The position numbers were made by a program, and so were the translations under genes. Shown here in pieces: positions 51,228 through 60,682 of a DNA stretch of 64,000 nucleotides. The stretch's first letter is position 1. Each line of letters begins with the position of its first letter. The stretch lies in the NCBI GenBank assembly GCA_001600695.1, contig BCKQ01000003.1:1178001-1242000 (forward strand), read 5' to 3'. Below the pieces are notes generated by a model. That model saw only the letters and a list, made by a program, of their open reading frames with translations, did no database searches and had not been told where the DNA came from. The DNA is from Ascoidea asiatica. Lineage: Eukaryota; Ascomycota; Saccharomycetes; Ascoideales; Ascoideaceae.

Positions 51228-53437
51228 ATAGTTTTAATTTATTTAAGATTTTTAATTACTCTGAAATGATCAATAAAGCTAATAATCTTAAGGAAAATAA
51301 CAGTTTTTTTCTGGATAATTTGAATCAAACACAAAATATAAATAACATGAATATGAATTTAAACCTGAATGCTGCTGAAAATTTCGTCAATTCGAATAAT
51401 TTATTGAATAATTCATTGAATAACTCTTTAGATTTAACTTCAACTTCAAATCCTTTAAATGCAAATCAAAATTCAGTGGCCTTAATATCCCCTCAAAATT
51501 TTCAGATCAAACAGCCCAATTTGTCCCTTCAAACTAATCAACAAAATACACCTGCAAATCAATACTTTTATTCACTGCCTTTAAATAATCAACTTAATCA
51601 TTCCAATCTTAATTATAATAATGCTTTCATACAAAATTTACCCTTAAACTCTTATTCAAAACCAGTCCATTTGCAAAACGTATTTGATTTTACAAATCCT
51701 CAATCTCAGTCCCAGTCTCAATCTCAATCTCAATTACAACTAGAATCACAATTACAATTACAACCACAATCACAATCACATTCTCTATCTGAATTACAAC
51801 CTCAAATTCTATCTCAGTCCCAATCCCAGTCTCAGTCTCAGTCTCAATCTCCAATCCATCAAAGTGAAAAAAACTCTACGTTAAATAGTCCTTTTATACC
51901 AAATTCAAATTCAAATTCAAATTCAAATTCAAACTCAAACTCAAACTCAAATGTTGCCCTGACTCCTACAACAGATTGTAAGTCCAAGTCAATTGATTCA
52001 ACTTCTGAAAATGGGACTACTTATATGAAAACCAACCAATGTGTTGCATTAGCTGATGTTTATTTTCGAATCAGGACAGATAAACAAAATTTAACTAAAC
52101 CAATTAAAGACATTGATTCATTAGTCTTTGATTCTTTACCAGAAGAATTTGAAAAAAGAAATTTAGTATTTGATAGAACTTTACCTCAAATTAGAGAAAA
52201 ATTAAATAGATTAAGAACCGAATTAAAAAAAAATAGTAAAATTCCTCCTTGGGCTTTGAAAATTAAAAGTGCTGAAGATAATGCTTATAATGATTTTCAA
52301 TATAAAAGCTTTTCATTTGTTGATGCTAAGTTTCCTATGGATCTGAATAGTAATAGTAATAGTGATGGTAATAGTGATAGTAATACTACTATCAATAAAA
52401 ATCAAGCTAATAGCTATAATGAAATAGATAATGACAATATAAATAATGATGAAAACACTAGTGATACTAATGTTAATAATGACAACGATAATTATATTGT
52501 TATGAATAATGATATAAGGAAAAGCTCAGTTAAGTTAGAGCTGGAAACTTTCTCTTCCTTAAAAAAAATTGATGAAGCTAAAAAACTTAAGAGGGACCGT
52601 ACAAGGAATGATCAAATTGATAATAGCATTGTATCAACAAGTGAAACTGAAAATATTGAAGAAAGTGAAACTGAAATTAGGCCTTATAAAAAAAAAAAAA
52701 ATAATAGTGATTATACTGATAATACAAATAATTCAAATAATTCAAATAATTCAAATGATTCAAATTTGGAATTTGAGATTGAAAATTTAACTACAATTAT
52801 TGAAAAAAAAAAAGAAGAGATTGAACATTTTAGAAAAGAAGCTGAAACAATGAAGAGGAATTTTCAGGAAGAAAAATTAATTTTGAAGAATGAATTATTT
52901 AGTGTTAGAAGTCAACTTTTATATACCCAAAGTGAATTAATTGATGCAAAAAATAATAGAAATGAAGAAATTTTAGATATCAAAGCGAAGTTATTGGATA
53001 GTAAGTCTGAAATAATAAGTTGTAAAACTCAACTATTAGAAGCACAAAAGGAAGTGATGAACGCTCAAAAGGAAGTAATGGATTCTAAAAAAGAAGTAAT
53101 GGATTCTAAGAAAGAAGTAATGGACTCTAAGAAAGAAGCAATGAATTTTCAAAAGGAAGTAATGGACTCTAAGAAAGAAGTAATGGACTCTAAGAAAGAA
53201 GTAATGGATTCTAAGATGAAAGTAATGGATAATTTATTAATTACGCAAAAGGAAGTAATGGACTCTAAGAAAGAAGTGATAACCTCTACAAGCAATACAT
53301 TAATTGCACAAAAGGAGGTGATGGATTCTAAGAAAGAAAGTTTAGAATCAAAAAACAATGGAAAGCAACAAATGATGGCTATGAGAATGCACTTATTAGA
53401 TTTTAATAAAAAACAGGTTAAATCTTATAGAAGATAA
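51224..53437 (+). CDS. Q/N/S-rich protein with heptad-repeat coiled coil, function unknown
   Basis: 737 residues, family not recognised. Residues 1-260 are low complexity, with QSQSQS runs near 162-208 and an NSNSNS run near 226-243. A compact, conserved-looking domain lies at about 270-375 (QCVALADVYFRIRT, LPQIREKLNRLRTELKK, IPPWALKIKSAEDNAY). A disordered Asn/Asp-rich segment follows to about 470. From about 522 to the end is a long charged helix: heptads of the form xxKxELL near 560-608 lead into tandem KEVMDSK units (609-710). A four-residue insertion (LITQ, 672-675) shifts the heptad phase. The domain order is compatible with a chromatin-, septin- or membrane-associated scaffold, but nothing decides between these. 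Confidence 0.8.
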   Translation: MNSFNLFKIFNYSEMINKANNLKENNSFFLDNLNQTQNINNMNMNLNLNAAENFVNSNNLLNNSLNNSLDLTSTSNPLNANQNSVALISPQNFQIKQPNLSLQTNQQNTPANQYFYSLPLNNQLNHSNLNYNNAFIQNLPLNSYSKPVHLQNVFDFTNPQSQSQSQSQSQLQLESQLQLQPQSQSHSLSELQPQILSQSQSQSQSQSQSPIHQSEKNSTLNSPFIPNSNSNSNSNSNSNSNSNVALTPTTDCKSKSIDSTSENGTTYMKTNQCVALADVYFRIRTDKQNLTKPIKDIDSLVFDSLPEEFEKRNLVFDRTLPQIREKLNRLRTELKKNSKIPPWALKIKSAEDNAYNDFQYKSFSFVDAKFPMDLNSNSNSDGNSDSNTTINKNQANSYNEIDNDNINNDENTSDTNVNNDNDNYIVMNNDIRKSSVKLELETFSSLKKIDEAKKLKRDRTRNDQIDNSIVSTSETENIEESETEIRPYKKKKNNSDYTDNTNNSNNSNNSNDSNLEFEIENLTTIIEKKKEEIEHFRKEAETMKRNFQEEKLILKNELFSVRSQLLYTQSELIDAKNNRNEEILDIKAKLLDSKSEIISCKTQLLEAQKEVMNAQKEVMDSKKEVMDSKKEVMDSKKEAMNFQKEVMDSKKEVMDSKKEVMDSKMKVMDNLLITQKEVMDSKKEVITSTSNTLIAQKEVMDSKKESLESKNNGKQQMMAMRMHLLDFNKKQVKSYRR
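53048..53353 (+). repeat. 21-bp coding minisatellite (KEVMDSK units)
   Basis: About fourteen 21-bp units in frame; eight encode KEVMDSK exactly and the others are variants (KEVMNAQ, KEAMNFQ, MKVMDNL, KESLESK). Synonymous differences between units (GAT/GAC, AAA/AAG) are few, so recent unit exchange is likely. The 7-residue period keeps helix register. Confidence 0.9.
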
Positions 53438-55037
53438 CTGTTAATTTCAGTGGTTACAGTCTTGTCATTCTCGAGATATACTCTACTTTTACAGTTTGAA
53501 GAATTATTTATTGCTTCGATTGATTATTTTTTTTTTTGGGCTGATTGTTTTAGAAAATGAGACATATTTATTTCATAGATCTATTTGAGTTAAATAGATA
53601 ATAATATTTTGATATATCTTTTTAACTATTTCAAATCGAAAAAAAGGTAGTTCATTCTTTTTGACTGTTTACGGATGTAGCTTTTTATTTCATTTTCTTT
53701 TTGTTTAACTGGATGAATTACAAACTAAGAAAAAGCTAGATTTCATTTTTTCCATGTAATCGAAATAGATGAAATTAAAGCAATAAAAAAATTCAATCAA
53801 TAATTTCTTATGGTATTCGTTTCATATTAATTTCTGCATCTCTAGTACGAAGAGGCCCAAAACCCAGGTAAAATCTTCCTGTTTTACACCATTTTTTTGA
53901 AGATGAAAGTTTCAATAGTTCGAATCAACAATTAGTTTATTTAGATATTAAATGCACAAAAAAGCAATTGGGCTACTGGTTAAACGTGGTGAAAATTGTT
54001 GATCTCAAGTTTTATATTCAGTTTCTTTTTTTATTTTCAGACTTAAACTTGAAGTAGTGAATTTCAGCCAAGAGAAAAAAAAATTAGTAATATTCATGTT
54101 CCATAAAGGCAAGGATATGGATATGTTATTTCAGGGAATTTAAGAAAAAAATAAAATCAACCTTGCTTCAGATGATATGCTTGTACATACTTTTAAGAAA
54201 AAATTAATACTTTTTTGGTACTCAACCAACATTCAGTTTAATTTCCAGTTCCGATAAGCAAAACTAAGATAAATTCACAAGATCTTAAGTTTTTTTCGAG
54301 TCTTACAAGCGATAAAAATGTCTGAATATTTTTCTTGGCTTTCAATAAAGGAAGATATTATCTTGAACCAATAAAATGACTTATTATTTTTCGGAAAATA
54401 ATATTTCATAACACTAAAATAATATTATTTGGCTCAATATATTTTTGATCCTCATTTTTGGTTCAAAGACTTGATTATGAGACATTTTGATGATTTTTGG
54501 TATTATTCTATTATTATCTCCCTTTATGAAGTTCTAGATAATAATAGTTTTAAAAAATTTGTAACTGAAAATTGCGTGATACATGGAGTCTTAGAAATTT
54601 ATAGAAATGAAATTGGATTTCAAAAATGATATTCAACCCTTGTAAATCATAACATTTATTTGTTTCAACCTAGGTTAAATTTAATAATATGATTCTCAAA
54701 AGAAGTAGAGAAGCAGTTTTTAAATAATTTAATTCTGTTGAATAATTTTCAATCAATTTTTATAATGATTTTATATTGATTATTTAAGGAGAATGAAAGA
54801 AAAAGAACTGAATGTAAATGAAATTAAAATTGATAAGTTATATGACATTATATGAAAATCTAAGAAATTTGAAAGTAAATGAAAGTAAAAAAAAAAAAAA
54901 GAAGAAAAAACAGAAAATTATACTATTTGTTAGTTTATTGATTAGTTTATTAATTAAATTATTGATTGATTGATGGTTTGACATATGGATATATTAAATT
55001 ACCGGTTGAATGGTTAATTAATTAGCGAGGTGAAATA
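53438..55037. other. Intergenic region, convergent, no gene seen
   Basis: 1.6 kb between the coiled-coil gene and the 3' end of TSC3. AT-rich throughout, with T-runs (about 53,528) and an A-run near 54,890. A 66-codon frame at 54429-54629 (WFKDLIMRHFDDFWYYS) looks faintly protein-like but lacks a family signature; I checked for flanking splice signals and found no TACTAAC partner. Confidence 0.5.
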
Positions 55038-55545
55038 TCATGGAGAATAACCGAAATTCTTCAAAGTTGAGTTGGAAATATTCAAAGTGATTAATAAATT
55101 AGTATAAGTCAAATCATTACCAGTTAAATAATAATAACCTCTTTTAATTAAATAGAAAGTATAAGAAGGTAAAAATGTTAAACAACCATAAATCATTAAA
55201 GATACAAAAATAAGCATAAAAGTATCTAAATTAAATAATAAAATGTCATAGTAATTAATAGTTAGTAAATACTGTTAGTGAAAAAAAAAACAAATCAAAA
55301 TCTGAAATATAATTGAAAGTCAATTTTGCATTCGATTTGACTTCAATTACATTTATATTACACATACGTAAAACAAATGCTTCACCAGTTGTCATTAAAT
55401 AGAAAGGCAAATGAATATAATAACTCCAATATATTTTATCTAAAAGCGATAATTGTTTCTCCTGTTCTTTAAATTCAAATCTATCTACATGATCCATTAC
55501 TGGAACTTTTGATTTTGATCTTGAGTGAGATTTTGAATTAGCCAT
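55038..55545 (-). CDS. TSC3: Serine palmitoyltransferase small activating subunit, spliced
   Basis: Two exons, 55545-55368 and 55225-55038 (minus), joined across a 142-nt intron, give a 121-residue protein with continuous frame (178 + 188 nt, stop included). Exon 1 contains IYWSYYIHLPFYLM (residues 38-51), almost the same as S. cerevisiae Tsc3 (LYWTYYIHLPFYLM). After the junction the frame continues HTFMLIFVSLMIYGC as the membrane helix, again in line with Tsc3 (HVFFLTIFSL). The protein then extends past the 80-residue S. cerevisiae form with FLPSYTFYLIKRGYYYLTGND, as seen in longer fungal small subunits. Tsc3 sits in the ER membrane and stimulates Lcb1/Lcb2, the first step of sphingolipid synthesis. 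Unspliced, the frame stops after 96 codons and loses the helix. The first Met at 55545 is used. Confidence 0.92.
55226..55367 (-). other. TSC3: Intron of TSC3
   Basis: On the minus strand: 5' splice site GTATGT from 55367, perfect branch site TACTAAC (plus-strand GTTAGTA at 55261-55267), and the first AG after it at 55227-55226, preceded by TTATTTAATTT. Length is 142 nt, with about 36 nt from branch A to the 3' site. The intron splits codon 60 (C|AT, His). Confidence 0.93.
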
Positions 55546-56345
55546 TATAAGTTAGTATGTTATTATTATAGAATATTGATACAATATATGCTTTCTTATG
55601 ACAGGCGAAATAATGAATGTAATTAGATGAATATTTGAATTAATGTAAATTCTGAGATATGATATATTCGATTGATTACTTTATGAAAAATAATAGGCGT
55701 GGTTAACATTTATTACTGATATTTTAGTTTTGGTGTTTTCCGTAAGGTTTGGAAAATGATCACGAAAGGACAGAAATTGAATCCATACAACTGGATTTAT
55801 ATAAAAGCACGAAGCTTTATGTTGAGGTACATTAATGTAAGTTCCATTTGTAAGTATCTACCAGTACTGGGGATCTTTATTCTTAAATGAAACCAGATAG
55901 GTGGATTTAAAAAAATAAAACCCTTTTTTTGGGATTTACAAAACGTGACAGACACCAAAAAGTAGGGCCAGCAAGAAAACGGCAATTTTTAAGAGACGGG
56001 CCATTGAAAATATGGAAAAACAAGAACCAAAACAATGCGTAAACAAACAAAAAATATCAAAACAAATCAAAACACAAAAAAAACAACAACAAAAAAAAGC
56101 AAAACAAAGATTTTTGTGGTGGAAGAATTGATTTGGATAAGTCGCAGTTGAACCAAGAGCAACAACAACAACAACACTGGCATCAGCATCAGCAACATCG
56201 TTAACATCATCAACAACAGTAGTAACACCAGCACCATCATTAGCACCATAATCAGCACTATCACCAAAAGTATCTGCTTCAGGTACAGTTTTTACCAATT
56301 ACTATTCATTTTGGGCTAAATGAATATTTTCAATTTTATTAGGCC
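55546..56345. promoter_or_regulatory. Divergent promoter of TSC3 and the multi-SIM gene
   Basis: 800 bases between divergent starts. An A/C-rich patch (about 56,040-56,110) is followed by CAACAA and CATCAG trinucleotide repeats (about 56,160-56,270). A minus frame across it (55936-56298) encodes Asp/Ala/Val repeats and poly-Cys/Phe and is an artefact of that composition; the plus frame is broken by stops. A second TACTAAC (minus) lies just 5' of the TSC3 ATG (plus-strand GTTAGTA at 55551) without a usable AG. Confidence 0.45.
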
Positions 56346-59300
56346 ATGTCAGATAATACTCCAAGTAACTTTGAGAACTCTTCACCAGAAATGAGTTTTA
56401 ATCAAGAAAGACCGATTTTGGAAGATATTCCAGTTTCTTCTTCAAGTGATAGTAATGATTCTGATAATCAAATTAATAAAATCTCAATTGAAGATCATAT
56501 TTTAGAACTACCAGATATTCCACAGAATAATATTGAAAATAATAACAAAAATGAAATTGAGAATAATAATCAATTCTCAAATACAGATATAAATATAAAA
56601 ATAAAATCAACAACTATAAATATAAACACAAATGAAAAAGAGATTCATCAGAATTATGATTCATATAATGAATTATCTGATAATATAGATCCTGAAAAAG
56701 ATATTGAATCACAAGTTTATAACAAATTATCACAATTTATATCTAACTCCAATGAACAACTCCAATCTGAAATTTCTAATAATCAATCTCATCCAAATGG
56801 GATCATATCCAATATTAATTCTAATGAAAATAATACAAATATTAACAATGATGAAAATAATAATAATAAGAACAATAATTCAGGTCACTCTGATTATATT
56901 CAATCTACTCAATTGCCAAATAATAACAACAATGATAATAAAAATAATCTTTCTGATCCCGAGAATAGTAATATAATTGATATTGATTCTGAAGATGAAT
57001 CTCAGGAAAATGATAATAATCATACTTCTAAAAGAGTATTACGAAAACCAAAATCTCCTGAAGTTATTGATTTCTCTGATTCTGATGATTCTAATTCAAT
57101 TGCAGATATGGATTCTGATGAAATTATAGATATAAATGATAGTGATAATTCAAATACAAATAATATTACTAATAATAAAAATAAGAATGATATTGAAAAT
57201 TCAAATTCAAATTCATCTTTTTTAAGAAAAAGTCCGAGAAATAAAGTAAATTTAAATTCAAGTAATCATTATTTAAGAAATAATCCAAATTATAATCCAA
57301 ATAGAACCAATTTAAGGCAAAGCACAAGATTAAGTGAAAAATTTAAAAAACATGAAGAAAAATTAAAAAATGAAATTGAGAATAAAAATGAAGAAGAAAA
57401 TTTAGTTGATGAAAATTTTGATTCTGATACATCCAATGACTCTTTTTATTCTCATCCTATAGTGAACAATAATGTATCAAATAATAATCATAATCAGAAT
57501 ACAAATCAGAATACTAATCAGAGCACTACTAATATTCAGAGTAATAATAATAATATTCAAAATCAAAACAATGAAATAGAAATCGATGAATCAGAAGATG
57601 ATGATGTAGATACTATTGAAAGAAATGTAAAAGCAATAATAGCGTCTTCCAGAATCGATAATAATGATAATAATTCAAATACTAATGAGAAGGATTCTTT
57701 AATAAAAATTAAACGTGAATTTACTCAGAATGAAGTATCACTAACCAAAAAGAAATCAGTAAATCAAAATGGAAATCAATCCCAACCTGAATCTAAAATT
57801 GATTATCAAAATAATATTAATAATAATAACAGCAACAAGAACACTTTAACTAATATCAATAATAATGGAAAAGAAAATAATAACAAAGATGAAAATAAAG
57901 GAGATAATAATAACATTATGTCAAATAATAAAATTAAGAAAAAAGAATCACCTATTAAAAATTATACTCCAGATCCTAATGAAGGTTATATTTATTCAAA
58001 AAGACTTAATAATTGTCCGTATTTCACTAAAAATAATACAGTAATGACAACAGTTAATCCAATATATGGATTTAATAAATTAAAAAGTAATGATTTATTA
58101 CCAAATTTATTCAATAATATATTTAGATTTGATTCAAATATTAAAGATTTATTAAGTCAAATTTATTTAAGTATTTTAGATCCAGATTATACAATAAATA
58201 ATTTCAATAAAGAATCAGATATATATAAAATGCCAATAAAATTTAATAAAACAAATTGGGCACAATTTAAATATGGATATGCATGCTATTATTATTATGA
58301 ATCAAATAATGAATTATTTGCAATTGATATTTCATCTGTTGAAGGTCATTCTAAAGAAGATTATGAATTTATGTTTTCAGAAATTTGTCCAGATATCAAA
58401 ATATTCAATAATGAAGAACAAATAGAATTTGAAGAACTTTTAAGCAATTTAGAAAAGATCGATAAATTTTTTTATTTTCAAAAAGTTTTAAGTATAATTG
58501 ATCATAATATTTTATTTTTTGCAAAAATGAAAGATGCAGAACTTTTATTAGAAAATTATTTTAATGAAAATCATAATATTAAATTTAATGGTGAAAAATT
58601 AAAATTTAAAACTGTTAAAAGAGTTGAAACAAGAGGATCAAGAGATTATTTTTCATTTGAAGGACAACAATATTATACAAGTACAAGAGCAATAAATTTT
58701 GAATTAGATAAATCAAATGAATTTAAAAATTATTTAAAAACTCCATTATGTTTAAGAATGACACTTAGAAATAAAATATTACCACTAAATTATGAAGAAA
58801 TGTATGGAGATACAACATATTTTAAAGAACATAATGAAAAAATAAATGGAATTTCTAATGCAGATCCAATGAGATTTCAATCTGAATTTAAAATTATAAA
58901 AGATGATTATAATAATGAAGAAAATATATTATGTAATTATAATTTCAATCCGTCAATGGATATTTTAACAGTTGAAATTAAAGATGGTATGAAATTTAAT
59001 TCATATGTTAAAGTTGAAGAAATTGAAAATGAAGAAGGAATTAATATTATAATACCTCCAGAATACTTTGATAATGAGGATATTGGAAATCGAATTCGAA
59101 ATAAAAATAGAAGTAAAAATTCAAATATAAATAAAAATAAAGGTAGAATAAAGACAAATGACAATGAAAATGAAAATGATTATGAAGATAATTATGATGA
59201 ATTTAATTTAAATATAGCGAATAAATTATTGGGTAAAAAAAGAAAAACTAAATCCAAGAAAATTGATACAAGACCAGTGATAGAATATTTTCAACCTTTA

Positions 59301-60029
59301 AAGAAAAAGAAAAGGAAAAGAGTTGACTATTATAATGAATTTAATGAACTTGATAATAATAGTAATAATAATGATAGCAGTTTTGATTTTTCAGATAGTG
59401 ATGAAAAATATACTAGAAAAAGAAGTCGTGGTAGAGGAGCTAGAATGCAAAATGAAATACAGCGATTTAAATCCAGAAACAATGGAATTAATTCAAATAC
59501 AAATATGAATTTTAATAATAGTGATAATGAAATTGGAAATAGAAGTCGAAATAGAAATGGAATTGGAAATGAAGAATTTGATGAATCTAGAGTAATAGAT
59601 ATTGGAGACAGTTCAGATTCTGATTATTTTTCAGATCTTGAAGTTGAACAAATAATACCGGATAAAAAACAACAGACGATCGATGTTTCTGGAGATCTGG
59701 ATAGTGATAGTGATTCTGAAGTTGAACAAACATTTTCTTTAGAAAAGACAAATAATCAAAATCTTGTTGAAGAACAAGAAAAAAAACCAGCTCAAGAAAT
59801 AGAAGAAGGGAACCAAACTGAGAATCAGAATTTGGAACCAAGACCAAATGAACAATACAACAATATAGAAGAAACTCGAGAACAAGAGGAAAAACAGAGT
59901 GAAGAAGAACAAGAAGAACAAGAACCTGAACAAGTAGAATATGGTAATGGTGGTGAAAATGATGATGAACTAGGATCGGATATTAATTTGGAAGAAGATT
60001 TTGAAATTCTTGGAGATTTACTAAGCTAA
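56346..60029 (+). CDS. Large acidic protein with SUMO-interacting-like motifs and an unknown core domain
   Basis: 1,227 residues, family not recognised. The first 540 are disordered, Asn/Ser/Asp/Glu-rich. They contain three hydrophobic-plus-acidic motifs of SIM type: IIDIDSEDE (210-218), VIDFSDSDD (240-248) and IIDINDSDN (260-268), with a fourth near the C-terminus, VIDIGDSSDSD (1083-1093), and a weaker TIDVSGDLDSDSD near 1111. A folded-looking core spans about 539-905 (PDPNEGYIYSKRLNNCPYF, WAQFKYGYACYYYY, LLSQIYLSILDPDY, GSRDYFSFEGQQYYTS). Basic clusters such as KKKKRKR near 985 suggest nuclear localisation. The C-terminus is a Glu/Gln-rich tail. I see no RING, helicase or protease motif, so a SUMO-targeted ligase such as Slx5 is not supported. 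A SUMO-reading chromatin factor is one possibility. Confidence 0.8.
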   Translation: MSDNTPSNFENSSPEMSFNQERPILEDIPVSSSSDSNDSDNQINKISIEDHILELPDIPQNNIENNNKNEIENNNQFSNTDINIKIKSTTININTNEKEIHQNYDSYNELSDNIDPEKDIESQVYNKLSQFISNSNEQLQSEISNNQSHPNGIISNINSNENNTNINNDENNNNKNNNSGHSDYIQSTQLPNNNNNDNKNNLSDPENSNIIDIDSEDESQENDNNHTSKRVLRKPKSPEVIDFSDSDDSNSIADMDSDEIIDINDSDNSNTNNITNNKNKNDIENSNSNSSFLRKSPRNKVNLNSSNHYLRNNPNYNPNRTNLRQSTRLSEKFKKHEEKLKNEIENKNEEENLVDENFDSDTSNDSFYSHPIVNNNVSNNNHNQNTNQNTNQSTTNIQSNNNNIQNQNNEIEIDESEDDDVDTIERNVKAIIASSRIDNNDNNSNTNEKDSLIKIKREFTQNEVSLTKKKSVNQNGNQSQPESKIDYQNNINNNNSNKNTLTNINNNGKENNNKDENKGDNNNIMSNNKIKKKESPIKNYTPDPNEGYIYSKRLNNCPYFTKNNTVMTTVNPIYGFNKLKSNDLLPNLFNNIFRFDSNIKDLLSQIYLSILDPDYTINNFNKESDIYKMPIKFNKTNWAQFKYGYACYYYYESNNELFAIDISSVEGHSKEDYEFMFSEICPDIKIFNNEEQIEFEELLSNLEKIDKFFYFQKVLSIIDHNILFFAKMKDAELLLENYFNENHNIKFNGEKLKFKTVKRVETRGSRDYFSFEGQQYYTSTRAINFELDKSNEFKNYLKTPLCLRMTLRNKILPLNYEEMYGDTTYFKEHNEKINGISNADPMRFQSEFKIIKDDYNNEENILCNYNFNPSMDILTVEIKDGMKFNSYVKVEEIENEEGINIIIPPEYFDNEDIGNRIRNKNRSKNSNINKNKGRIKTNDNENENDYEDNYDEFNLNIANKLLGKKRKTKSKKIDTRPVIEYFQPLKKKKRKRVDYYNEFNELDNNSNNNDSSFDFSDSDEKYTRKRSRGRGARMQNEIQRFKSRNNGINSNTNMNFNNSDNEIGNRSRNRNGIGNEEFDESRVIDIGDSSDSDYFSDLEVEQIIPDKKQQTIDVSGDLDSDSDSEVEQTFSLEKTNNQNLVEEQEKKPAQEIEEGNQTENQNLEPRPNEQYNNIEETREQEEKQSEEEQEEQEPEQVEYGNGGENDDELGSDINLEEDFEILGDLLS

Positions 60030-60376
60030 TTTGAATAAAATTTGCTAGATAATGTATTTAATCAATTGTATGTAAAAATAGTTAGAATTGTATTTTTGGA
60101 CTAATGAAATAATAATTTTTTTTGCTTTTTGTTTGATGAATAGATTTTTGTAAAACCGATATAGTAGTCTAGTAAAAAAGGTGTTTTCCTTATTAAAATC
60201 TATAATATCAACGATAACAATAATAACAATAATAATGATAATCAATCGATTAACTCTCTTAAAATTATATTTATTACCAAAGTACTTTTAACTGGCCAAT
60301 CAGAGCAAAGTACAATAACCTACTGCTAATGGTGATGAGCAAGCTCGGGTGTCGGGAATCAAAAGATTTCTTCCGT
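60030..60376. other. 3' flank before the tRNA gene
   Basis: 347 bases of AT-rich 3' flank of the multi-SIM gene, with an AATAACAATAATAATG simple-repeat patch (about 60,215-60,240). About 60,290-60,375 is GC-richer and precedes the tRNA. No further gene seen. Confidence 0.5.
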
Positions 60377-60448
60377 GGCCTGTTGGTCTAGAGGTATGAT
60401 ACCATCTTAGGGTGATGGTGGTCCCGGGTTCGATTCCCGGATAGGCCC
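60377..60448 (+). tRNA. tRNA-Pro, anticodon AGG
   Basis: A 72-base intronless tRNA. Acceptor stem GGCCTGT (60377-60383) pairs with ATAGGCC (60441-60447, one G-T pair) and discriminator C at 60448. Anticodon stem CCATC/GATGG flanks the loop TTAGGGT, giving anticodon AGG (A34 would be inosine). The T arm is CCCGGG-TTCGATT-CCCGG with a perfect B box GGTTCGATTCC. The loop is identical to S. cerevisiae tRNA-Pro(AGG). It reads CCU and CCC codons. Confidence 0.96.
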
Positions 60449-60456
60449 TTTTTTTT
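60449..60456 (+). terminator. RNA polymerase III terminator
   Basis: A run of eight T directly after the tRNA discriminator base, a strong Pol III stop. Confidence 0.9.
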
Positions 60457-60682
60457 GCACTTTTTATATCGTGTGATTTTATTTTTATTTTATTGTTTAA
60501 TTTTTCACTGTCAGACAGAAATAGATCGAAACAGATTGAATTGAATTAGAAGAAATGAACGAAATAAAAAGAATAATTCAATCAGAATCCCAAGAAACTA
60601 GAAACCATCTTCTTTTTATTCATTCACTTGTCTGTTCAATGTATATCCGATTGTATATTCACTTGTTTAGTTAATCTTAATA
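60457..60682. promoter_or_regulatory. MSD1 upstream region
   Basis: 226 bases between the tRNA terminator and the MSD1 start. T-rich at the left, with GAATTGAATTAGAAG-like purine patches (about 60,535-60,575) in the middle. No defined motif. Confidence 0.4.

Noticed and set aside
54429-54629. 66-codon frame (WFKDLIMRHFDDFWYYS)
   Set aside because: Faintly protein-like but no flanking exon, splice signals or known family.
55936-56298. 120-codon minus frame rich in Asp/Ala/Val with a Cys/Phe-rich end
   Set aside because: Arises from trinucleotide and A/C-rich repeats in the divergent promoter; no protein-like organisation.
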